48,193 nucleotides of DNA, from contig NZ_JACSQY010000004.1 in the NCBI RefSeq assembly GCF_014836415.1, positions 1 to 48,193 of the forward strand, read 5' to 3'. This document shows positions 41,564 through 48,193 of the stretch, in pieces; position 1 is the first letter of the stretch, and each line of letters starts with the position of its first letter. Below the pieces are notes generated by a model. It was not told where the DNA came from. It did no database searches and saw nothing but the letters and a program-made list of their open reading frames with translations. This DNA is from Sporosarcina gallistercoris (GTDB lineage Bacteria; Bacillota; Bacilli; Bacillales_A; Planococcaceae). The translations under genes and the position numbers were made by a program.

Positions 41564-41996
41564 CAAAAAAAGAAAATCCCATAGCTGTAGCAACGCCAAA
41601 AACAAGCGACCAAAGTGCAATGCTGATGGTCATCCAAATTACCGTTTTCCGTTTGGATGCTCCGAAAAGCAACGCGAAGAAGGCGGCGATGTGTGTGCCA
41701 ATCAGGATGGGCCCTGCAAGTGCGAGTCCAGCAACCCCGTATTTATCCATGATTTTTCTCCCGCGGAGTTGCCGTTTGGATTCACCTGTTAAATTTTCAC
41801 CTTTGCGGCTTCTGTACCATTGCTCAATGCGCTGGTACAAGAAAATCAGCAAAAGAACCGTCAGCATATTCCCTGCAAATGCTAAGAGAATTACCCAAAA
41901 CGGAGACAGCCCCCTAACAATTCCCACTGGGATAACAATCGCAATTTCAAGCGCGGGTACGGCTGCTCCTAAAAATACAAGTATGTACTCAATCAT
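41553..41996 (-). CDS. Small multidrug-export family protein (Sm_multidrug_ex)
   Basis: 147 residues, four hydrophobic segments: VFLGAAVPALEIAIVIPVGI at the N terminus with the family's PALE motif, VILLAFAGNMLTVLLLIFLY, a basic loop (RSRKGENLTGESKRQLRGRK), then VAGLALAGPILIGTHIAAFF and a C-terminal helix. The family name is historical; transport has not been shown for most members. It converges with and overlaps the preceding small membrane gene. Confidence 0.8.
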   Translation of the reverse strand: MIEYILVFLGAAVPALEIAIVIPVGIVRGLSPFWVILLAFAGNMLTVLLLIFLYQRIEQWYRSRKGENLTGESKRQLRGRKIMDKYGVAGLALAGPILIGTHIAAFFALLFGASKRKTVIWMTISIALWSLVFGVATAMGFSFFVKD

Positions 41997-42052
41997 AGTT
42001 TCTCCTCTCCGTCTTTCACGTCCGGTCGTTCATCAGTTTTTCAAGTGACCGT

Positions 42053-44653
42053 CTACTTCCATACGCTCAATCGCTCGGATTTGTCTTGGAATATAGCTGA
42101 CATTGCAGCAAGTCTCGCAACAAGCAATTCTTTTCTCCCCTCAGGGGTTCGTGTATACGTCAGAGTGGCGTGATCCACATGGCGATTCCATTGTTTCAGG
42201 AAGTTCTCTGCAACCTCTTTTTTTCGTCCAATCTCCTCAGGAACTGAATGGAAGTCACGTCGTTGAACGAAAAGAAGTTTGGACCTCCTCACTATCAGAT
42301 ATCTCGGATTTTCAATTGGGTCAAGCAGCTCTTGCATCGCCCTTAGGAAAATCGTCTGTTCATGAATCGTCCCCTGATCCAAACTGCAAGACACAGACTC
42401 CCCTCCCTCTATCCGGAAACGGTTTTCTGACAGTGGAATGGATAGCAATCCAGCATGAAACAGTGACTCATAGACTGCAGTTGCAGCCTGGATCATACTG
42501 CGTTCCAACGATCGATGCCTTACGCCCGCTTTCCCTGCCTTCCATAGGTACGGAGAAGCGATTACGATTCCAACGAGTAACGCGATCAGCAAGCGCTCTT
42601 TCGATATATTAAATGGATTGGGACCCATCACTTCTCTTGCAGTTTCAAAAAACACCGCTGCTCCTACAATGACTAACGATTTGACAGTTGCCGCGTAGAT
42701 AAACGGTTTCGGGATCTTTGAACGTTCCACCGTCAATTCTTCTTTCCTTTCTCCACGTTCAGCAGTTTCCACAGCATGTTGCCATCTTTCCTGTAAGGAT
42801 GTACGGTTCGCCGCCCTTTGAAGCGTCTTATGATTTTGCAGCTTCACAACATTATCTGAATCCGGGTTCTTCTCCAAATGCAGTCTCTCGATACCTGATC
42901 GGATGAGGGGGCGTTCGGCATCCAGCCCGATTAACGAATGGAATCGCCGCTCCAGTGCAATCTGGTCCGGCCCGCCTCCTTCCATTACTGGCTGAACGCA
43001 CACTAAATGCCAGATGGCAGCCGTTTTTTCAGGATTGCCTGCTTGAGTTCGAATGGCGCGTCCCCTCATTTGATTGCTTAACATATAACTTCCTACTGTC
43101 GAAGCGATGATGAGTGAATTGATGGCAGGCGCATCCCAACCTTCTCCGAGTAGCGCTGCGGTACCGATCAGCACTTGAATTTCACCTCTGGAAAACACTT
43201 CTGTCATGAGGGAGGTGACGAGTTGCCGGTCCGAATTGACGACTATTTGTAAATACCCATCATCCTGTGCGTGTGGGATGGAAGAAAGCGTGACTCCTCT
43301 TGTCATTGCCAGCTCAGAAAGCACCGGCCATGCAGTGGCTGGAATTATGATGAGGGAGCCCGTCAAGACACCTAGTCGCGCAGTTTCTCCAAACTTTCTG
43401 CGCAGTCTTTCAAAGATAGGAGCCACCCCTAAACGAACAAGCGGTTTTTCATCGTCCGCGGTTGTGGGAAGATCCTCTTTATGAATGTAATCCGCTAAAA
43501 TCACTTGCCGCAATGAATGTCCTAAGTGTTCTGTTTCAAATGAGACAATCTCTTCGATGCTTTTTAGTTTAGTTACACTTTTCACGAGGGTTTGCTGGAT
43601 GGCATGGCTCGAACGGAGCATGACCGTACGGCGTTCAATCGCTCCAATCCTGGATAATTCCAATCGGACCGGCTTTAATATCGGATGGTCGCCGTCGTAA
43701 TGTGGATCTTTGTAAAGAAGTCCATTGACTAGTTCTTCCAGCCATATGAGGGAAAATTCAGGGATATTCTTTTCGTCTCCACCGATAATCTCCAGTCCCC
43801 GCTGCCAATTTTCACTTCCTGCTTTTCTCAAAAACAGCATCATGCTTGTGTAATAGGCAGGACTGCTAAGCAACTCATCCATATTCTCTTCCGGAGTCCG
43901 AATCCAGGGGTGACCTTCCAACAGGCCGAGAAATTCCTGATTGGCGAAGAGTTTTTCAGCAAATGCATCCACCGAACGATGGAATTGCGCTATCATTCCT
44001 GCTTCTTCCGGCGAAGGGACAGATGCATACACATAGTCCTGGTGTGGACATAAGTCCCCCTCACGAATGAGTTCCGGAACGTAGATCTCTTCATCAATCG
44101 GACCGCAAAGCTGTATGTAGTTGTTCCATTCCCGTTGCTCCGCATCATAAGGCGGTGTAGCGGTTAGTGCGACGACGTTCGGTTCGTGCAACCGGTCCCT
44201 GAACGTGATTGCACTTTGCCACCAGGACGTACGCAAGTGATGGGCTTCGTCCAAAATGATGGTTTTGAAGTTCACAGCATCGAATGCAGTGAAGAACGTT
44301 TCAAGATCTTCCCCTTTTAACACGCTATGTAATGTTTGGTAGGTCGTCACCGTTACTGTAGCCGGGTTACGCAACTCGGTCGAAATCCAATCCGGCTTCA
44401 CAGGTTCTTGCAGAAACGACTCTACAAACCGTTCAATCCACTGATTGCGGATGGCAAGTGTTGGTGCCACTATGAGTGTGGGCGCATCTAGTCTCAGCAT
44501 CACTTCAAGTCCGAGAACCGTCTTTCCCGATCCTGGCGGTGCAACTAAATGGAGATGCCTGTTTTTCAAATGCTCGTTCAATTCCGCAAGAACCCGCGCC
44601 TGGTAGGAACGCCACGGATGACAAAAGGTTATATTTTTGTCGAATACATTCAT
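42053..44653 (-). CDS. DEAD/DEAH-box superfamily II helicase with C-terminal membrane helices
   Basis: About 866 residues. RecA-like domain 1: Q-like WRSYQARVLAELN, Walker A APPGSGKTVLGLEVM (about 38-52), Walker B ILDEAHHLRTSWW and motif III ALTATPPYD. Domain 2: GSLIIIPA region, QVLIGTAALLGEGWDAPAINS and the arginine-finger motif QMRGRAIRT (about 525-533). After about residue 645 come two hydrophobic segments (YAATVKSLVIVGAAVFF; LLIALLVGIVIASPYLW) and a C-terminal ~150-residue domain that I do not recognise. The start is ATG 44653 (GAGGGGG seven bases upstream), rather than 44659. The domain order resembles restriction-type or repair helicases; function unknown. Confidence 0.85.
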   Translation of the reverse strand: MNVFDKNITFCHPWRSYQARVLAELNEHLKNRHLHLVAPPGSGKTVLGLEVMLRLDAPTLIVAPTLAIRNQWIERFVESFLQEPVKPDWISTELRNPATVTVTTYQTLHSVLKGEDLETFFTAFDAVNFKTIILDEAHHLRTSWWQSAITFRDRLHEPNVVALTATPPYDAEQREWNNYIQLCGPIDEEIYVPELIREGDLCPHQDYVYASVPSPEEAGMIAQFHRSVDAFAEKLFANQEFLGLLEGHPWIRTPEENMDELLSSPAYYTSMMLFLRKAGSENWQRGLEIIGGDEKNIPEFSLIWLEELVNGLLYKDPHYDGDHPILKPVRLELSRIGAIERRTVMLRSSHAIQQTLVKSVTKLKSIEEIVSFETEHLGHSLRQVILADYIHKEDLPTTADDEKPLVRLGVAPIFERLRRKFGETARLGVLTGSLIIIPATAWPVLSELAMTRGVTLSSIPHAQDDGYLQIVVNSDRQLVTSLMTEVFSRGEIQVLIGTAALLGEGWDAPAINSLIIASTVGSYMLSNQMRGRAIRTQAGNPEKTAAIWHLVCVQPVMEGGGPDQIALERRFHSLIGLDAERPLIRSGIERLHLEKNPDSDNVVKLQNHKTLQRAANRTSLQERWQHAVETAERGERKEELTVERSKIPKPFIYAATVKSLVIVGAAVFFETAREVMGPNPFNISKERLLIALLVGIVIASPYLWKAGKAGVRHRSLERSMIQAATAVYESLFHAGLLSIPLSENRFRIEGGESVSCSLDQGTIHEQTIFLRAMQELLDPIENPRYLIVRRSKLLFVQRRDFHSVPEEIGRKKEVAENFLKQWNRHVDHATLTYTRTPEGRKELLVARLAAMSAIFQDKSERLSVWK

Positions 44654-44745
44654 GATCATGCCCCCTCAACTCTCCGACTACAGTTTAGTAGCTATACGTG
44701 ATCTGGTTACCAAAAGTTTCAGCTGGATAGCGTTTAACCAATGAG

Positions 44746-44775
44746 GAAAACCAGCTCCTATCAATAGAAGCTGGT
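44746..44775 (-). terminator. Terminator of the acetamidase gene
   Basis: ACCAGCT-CTAT / ATAG-AGCTGGT hairpin (44750-44775) followed on the minus strand by TTTTCC. Confidence 0.8.
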
Positions 44776-44787
44776 CCCGTAATCCAC

Positions 44788-45696
44788 TTAACTATTTAAT
44801 AATGGGGCTCCATACGTTTCCAGTACATAACGTGGAACGAAGAAACGGACCGTTACAAGCGGGTCCACGACTTGACTCACTTGCACTTGCCCAACTGCAC
44901 TCAACAACATCGTGACCTCCGCCAAACCGAGTTTCGTCCTGGAAGCCAATAAATCCGCAGTTTCTTCGACCGCAATTTTCACTGCTTCGTCCAGCGTGCT
45001 CGCTGAAACCAGGAAGGTGAATCCTTTTTCATTTTCAAGTAAAGGATGATGGAGCGGAGTGTTTTTAATGACATCCAATGTAACGACCGCACTGCCTGGA
45101 ACCTCTATTCCAGAAACGCCAACTTCTCCATCTCCCATTGCTGCATGGAAATCGCCTAACGCAAAAAGTGCACCTTCGGCATAGACAGGGAAGTATAATA
45201 CCGCTCCTTCCGTGATCAGCTTCGTATCCATATTGCCGCCATGAGAACCTGGCGTTCCACACGAAATCGGCTCGCCTTCAGGTGCGACACCAATGACGCC
45301 GATCATCGGATTTAAAGGAATGGACAATCGATCATTGAACTTAGCCATACCGTTTTCAATCGGTATGATCTTCGTTTCAAGTTCTGTCAACCGATGCCCC
45401 ATCACACCAAGATCAGGTCCAGTGGACATCACCCCTTGGTCACCGATATTCAGCTTTTGGATCGTCACTTTCAGCACATCTCCGGAAGTTGCGCCATTCA
45501 CGTAAACTGGACCCGTCGCTGGGTTGATAGCATCCCAATCGATACCACTCAGTTTCGTTTCTGCAGACTGGATCTGGTTTTTAAAACAATCATACGTCTC
45601 AATTTCAATGGTGGTTCCCGCATCGATTCTCTTTACTGGTGGATGTGTTTTACTGAATGCATAGATGACATCCTGGCACGACAACGTTTCCGTCAC
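44788..45696 (-). CDS. Acetamidase/formamidase family protein
   Basis: 302 residues of the FmdA/AmdA family, metal-dependent amidases that release ammonia from formamide or acetamide. Conserved segments: GPVYVNGATSGDVLKVTI (about 62-79), IGVIGVAPEG, PGSHGGNMDTKLITEGAVLYFPV (split; about 147-170) and GDFHAAMGDGEVGVSGIEV (about 180-198), with the metal-binding His/Asp residues. Substrate uncertain. The start is GTG 45696 with GGAAGGA nine bases upstream. Monocistronic. Confidence 0.9.
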   Translation of the reverse strand: MTETLSCQDVIYAFSKTHPPVKRIDAGTTIEIETYDCFKNQIQSAETKLSGIDWDAINPATGPVYVNGATSGDVLKVTIQKLNIGDQGVMSTGPDLGVMGHRLTELETKIIPIENGMAKFNDRLSIPLNPMIGVIGVAPEGEPISCGTPGSHGGNMDTKLITEGAVLYFPVYAEGALFALGDFHAAMGDGEVGVSGIEVPGSAVVTLDVIKNTPLHHPLLENEKGFTFLVSASTLDEAVKIAVEETADLLASRTKLGLAEVTMLLSAVGQVQVSQVVDPLVTVRFFVPRYVLETYGAPLLNS

Positions 45697-45817
45697 TATT
45701 CATCATCCTTCCGTTAGGTTTTATCTATTCTAGCAAGACTTATTAAAGATTGCGAATAATACATGAAGCACTCTACTAAAAAACAAGATAGGAACTTCCA
45801 TATCTTGCCGGTTATAC

Positions 45818-46264
45818 TTATGATCTGGATACTGTCGCTTCAAGTTCCACATCTACGTTTCCTTTGATTGCCTTGGAAATCATACAGTTCCTCTCCGCTT
45901 CGACTATCAGTACATTCAATTTTTCAAAGTCAGATGCACTTGCTTCGGTTTTCAATGAAACTGTCGGCTTATGAACAATCTTTTTATATGTGAAGACTCC
46001 CCTGGTCACATCGACAAACCCTATGGATTCGAGTGACATGTTCTCCAGAGGCAAATGAGCCCGTTCAATCATCGCTGCCAATGTAATGATATAGCACGTA
46101 GCCGCTGCACCCAGCAGCATTTCGTCCGGATTCGTCCCGATGTTGGGACCCTCCATCGCAGAAGGTATCGAAATTTTTGTTTGCAGATTGCCAGCTTCTA
46201 TATACCCTGCGCTGTTGCGACCACCTGGCCAAACCGCCGTTAAATGGAATTCATGTTCCGCCAT
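45818..46264 (-). CDS. OsmC/Ohr-family peroxiredoxin-like protein
   Basis: 148 residues with the two OsmC redox cysteines, C57 in GAAATCYIITLA and C127 in AERNCMISKAIKG, and the NPDEMLLGA segment. Family members reduce organic hydroperoxides. AAAGAGG lies seven bases before ATG 46264. A weak GTTATG-N13-GGGTAG string lies upstream (about 46305), which could be a poor sigma-B promoter. Confidence 0.9.
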   Translation of the reverse strand: MAEHEFHLTAVWPGGRNSAGYIEAGNLQTKISIPSAMEGPNIGTNPDEMLLGAAATCYIITLAAMIERAHLPLENMSLESIGFVDVTRGVFTYKKIVHKPTVSLKTEASASDFEKLNVLIVEAERNCMISKAIKGNVDVELEATVSRS

Positions 46265-46404
46265 ATTTACACCTCTTTTTCTACAGTCATACTATGTTGC
46301 TCTACCCCATTGTAGCTCTGCATAACCCACTTTGTACGATCAATGCAATATCCTCTGCTTTACTCCACAATCACAGTATACTAGTTAATAAAGGAGGCGT
46401 GCGC

Positions 46405-48030
46405 ATGAAGCAACTTGCCTTATATCGAATCGTCAGGATTGTCTGGATGTCTATCGTATTTTTCGTACAAGTGACTTCGTTCCAACGCCGACATCGAGGG
46501 CGGTTCACACCCGCCGTCAATGCAAAATGGGAGCAGCTCGTGACGCGCCAGGCACGGATTTACAAAAAAACAGCTTTGGAGTTAGGCGGCCTGATGATTA
46601 AGCTCGGACAATTTCTGTCCGCGCGCGCAGATATCATGCCACCCTCCTTCCTGGAAGAATTAGAAGGACTGACCGACCAAGTAACACCTGTTCCAACAGC
46701 AGAGGCACTCGCAGTTCTCGATGATGAATGGAAAATCCACCATCAAGAAATTCTTAAAGAGATGAGTGACGTCCCGATTGCTTCTGCTTCAATCGGTGAA
46801 GTGTATAAGGCACGTTTGAACGACGGTTCCCAAGTCGCTGTAAAAATCCAACGTCCTAATATAGAACGGATCTTACGTGCAGATTTCAAAGCCATCAAGA
46901 TTGTCATCTGGCTTGCTAAACGATTCACCAACTTCAGTAAGCAAATCGACTTCGATCTGCTATACATTGAAATGACAGACGTCATCGGCGCAGAGTTGAA
47001 TTTCCTTCAGGAGATGAAAAACGGTAGAAGTTTCGCAGAGCGTTTCCCTAATATGGAGGGTGTACGGTTTCCTGTCTATTTCGACGAATACACAACCCGA
47101 CGCGTACTCGTAATGGAATGGATTGAAGGTGTCCGGATCACGGATACTGCGTTTCTAGAGGAACATGGAATTGATCGGAAAGAATTATCGGTACGGCTGT
47201 TCCTGTTATTCCTGGAACAAGTGCTAGAAGGCGGTCAGTTCCATGCGGATCCGCATAGCGGGAACTTGATGGTCCAAGAAGACGGAACGCTTGTACTTAT
47301 CGACTTCGGGATGGTCGTTACGATTTCTCCTGCGGAAGCTGACTCCATGTTCCTGATTGTCGAGGGAATCATATTCAAGCAGTACGATCGGGTATTGGAC
47401 GGCCTTGAGCAACTTAAATTCTTGTTGCCCGACGCAGACCGCACATTACTGGCAAGCGCAATCGAACGTGTTGTGAAAGCATATGAGTCCGATGATCTGA
47501 ATGACATGAATGGTTTCGTCGTAGAACGGTTACTCGAAGACTTGATGCAAATCGTTCGCACCCAGCCGGTACAAATGCCTGCCCAATTCGCTTTTTTAGG
47601 CCGTGCTGTTTCTGTTTTCGTCGGTGTCCTGCATATTCTCGATCCGAATGTGGATTTACTAGGAATCGGGAAAGAGCGTGTGATGGAATGGGCAAAACAC
47701 AAGACAGGGATCGGAGGCGGCAATCGTTTTTCCAGCAAAGGCCTGTCAAATGCTGCGCTTTCCGCAATCGGACAAGTGCGAGACATTCCTCCACGGATCT
47801 ATTCGTTTTTGGATGAACCCAAACGGATGCGCGAGTATACCGAACGCCATGACAAAGAGAGAGACCGTCAGCGCGTCCGTCTGCAAACAAGAAACTTTGC
47901 AGGGATTTTCGGCGCTATCTCCCTCGCTGCATTATTTTTCGGGATCTGGGATGAACACACACCAATGATAATCGCTTCAGGTTCAGTAATGATGGGTAGT
48001 TTTCTTGTTTTTTGGCGGAAGGGAAAATGA
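46405..48030 (+). CDS. UbiB/AarF/ABC1 atypical kinase-like protein
   Basis: 541 residues from ATG 46405 (AAAGGAGG upstream; a longer open frame back to 46177 has no ribosome site). The ABC1 signature KLGQFLSARADIMPPSFLEE (about 70-90, the KxGQ motif), the A-rich loop replacement ASASIGEVYKA, the lysine in VAVKIQRPN, the catalytic-loop FHADPHSGNLMVQ and the DFGMV metal motif are all present. Two membrane helices close the protein (AGIFGAISLAALFFGIW; MIIASGSVMMGSFLVFW). UbiB proteins are ATPases tied to quinone or lipid biology; the role in menaquinone-only bacteria is unsettled. Confidence 0.93.
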   Translation: MKQLALYRIVRIVWMSIVFFVQVTSFQRRHRGRFTPAVNAKWEQLVTRQARIYKKTALELGGLMIKLGQFLSARADIMPPSFLEELEGLTDQVTPVPTAEALAVLDDEWKIHHQEILKEMSDVPIASASIGEVYKARLNDGSQVAVKIQRPNIERILRADFKAIKIVIWLAKRFTNFSKQIDFDLLYIEMTDVIGAELNFLQEMKNGRSFAERFPNMEGVRFPVYFDEYTTRRVLVMEWIEGVRITDTAFLEEHGIDRKELSVRLFLLFLEQVLEGGQFHADPHSGNLMVQEDGTLVLIDFGMVVTISPAEADSMFLIVEGIIFKQYDRVLDGLEQLKFLLPDADRTLLASAIERVVKAYESDDLNDMNGFVVERLLEDLMQIVRTQPVQMPAQFAFLGRAVSVFVGVLHILDPNVDLLGIGKERVMEWAKHKTGIGGGNRFSSKGLSNAALSAIGQVRDIPPRIYSFLDEPKRMREYTERHDKERDRQRVRLQTRNFAGIFGAISLAALFFGIWDEHTPMIIASGSVMMGSFLVFWRKGK

Positions 48031-48039
48031 GTTTACCGA

Positions 48040-48072
48040 CAGACCTCACATAGTGAGGTCTGTTTAATTTAA
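48040..48072 (+). terminator. Terminator after the UbiB-like gene
   Basis: CAGACCTCA / TGAGGTCTG perfect 9-bp stem with a five-base loop (48040-48062), then TTTAATTT. Confidence 0.75.
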
Positions 48073-48088
48073 CCCCATTTCGGCGAGT

Positions 48089-48193
48089 TCAATTGGCAAT
48101 TCGAACGTGGGGTAAGACAAGCGAAGCGCCACCAATCAGTCCCTTCCCTCCCTTGAATTGTGTCCCGTTATCGAGAAATTCCGCTAGGTGTCG
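48089..48193 (-). other. Open minus-strand frame running off the right edge, identity unclear
   Basis: A frame open at the window edge reads FLDNGTQFKGGKGLIGGASL before ending at TGA 48089-48091; a second frame in the same place reads LSYPTFELPIELAEMGLN. Both look protein-like, so this may be a gene end, a frameshifted remnant or a dispersed repeat. It cannot be decided from 105 bases. Confidence 0.2.

Noticed and set aside
46177..46404. N-terminal extension of the UbiB-like protein by 76 residues
   Set aside because: No ribosome site; the extension overlaps the OsmC gene, and ATG 46405 has AAAGGAGG and gives the usual N terminus.
1..48193. CRISPR array, prophage, integrative element or tRNA genes
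   Set aside because: No spaced direct repeats, integrase, phage structural genes or cloverleaf sequences found; T-box and riboswitch regions account for the structured RNAs.

Overview
The window looks like a chromosomal segment of a low-to-mid GC Gram-positive of the order Bacillales. Gene content and regulatory RNAs (T-box, purine riboswitches, S-box, PyrR attenuator, AGGAGG-type ribosome binding sites, TTG/GTG starts, sigma-B and sigma-D like promoters) point to the Planococcaceae, probably Sporosarcina or a close relative. The genus is an inference from protein flavour, not a measured identity. No prophage, transposase, CRISPR array or tRNA was seen.

Layout. 1-330: promoter and leader of an rRNA operon that runs leftward out of the window. 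335-3690: purine block on the minus strand, a PbuG-type permease and guaA, each behind its own guanine riboswitch; guaA lacks the glutaminase cysteine. 3687-8092: moxR-DUF58-transglutaminase operon. 8132-10611: pncB-nadE (NAD synthesis). 10711-11713: SAM-I riboswitch and a metal-dependent cyclase/hydrolase. 11714-12289: flavin reductase. 12505-14570: probable sucrose-phosphate synthase (reading frame broken at a run of five G) and sucrose-phosphate phosphatase behind a sigma-B-like promoter. 14585-16365: chemoreceptor with a sigma-D-like promoter. 16534-18350: proS with a proline T-box. 18363-19577: wall teichoic acid type glycerophosphotransferase. 19700-24282: ECF sigma factor, RskA-type anti-sigma factor, a duplicated histidine-bearing cell-wall protein, a lipoprotein-like class F sortase and a catalase-related peroxidase; sigma gene and wall-protein gene share a promoter motif. 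24344-28116: small genes (YugN, HTH regulator, YdcF, YqeY, a degenerate M50-like membrane protein, GNAT). 28529-32239: fructose operon fruR-fruK-fruA with phased operator repeats. 32238-34172: short-chain dehydrogenase and ArsP-type permease. 34247-35827: PyrR attenuator and an MFS transporter. 35845-40920: metK-speA-speD-speE-speB operon for SAM and spermidine, behind a structured leader that I cannot assign to a known class. 41123-48062: two small membrane proteins, a helicase with two predicted membrane helices, acetamidase, OsmC and a UbiB/AarF kinase-like protein.

How it fits together. Much of the window handles nitrogen-rich and nucleotide metabolites: guanine sensing and salvage, GMP synthesis, ammonia-dependent NAD synthesis, an amidase, and a full arginine-to-spermidine route fused to SAM synthesis. 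The strongest oddities are (1) GMP synthase with Gly in place of the glutaminase nucleophile, which would make it ammonia-dependent; (2) the metK-spe superoperon and its unassigned attenuating leader; (3) the ECF-controlled sortase/wall-protein module; (4) a PyrR-controlled transporter of the aromatic-acid MFS type. All functions are from reading the sequence; no database search was possible.
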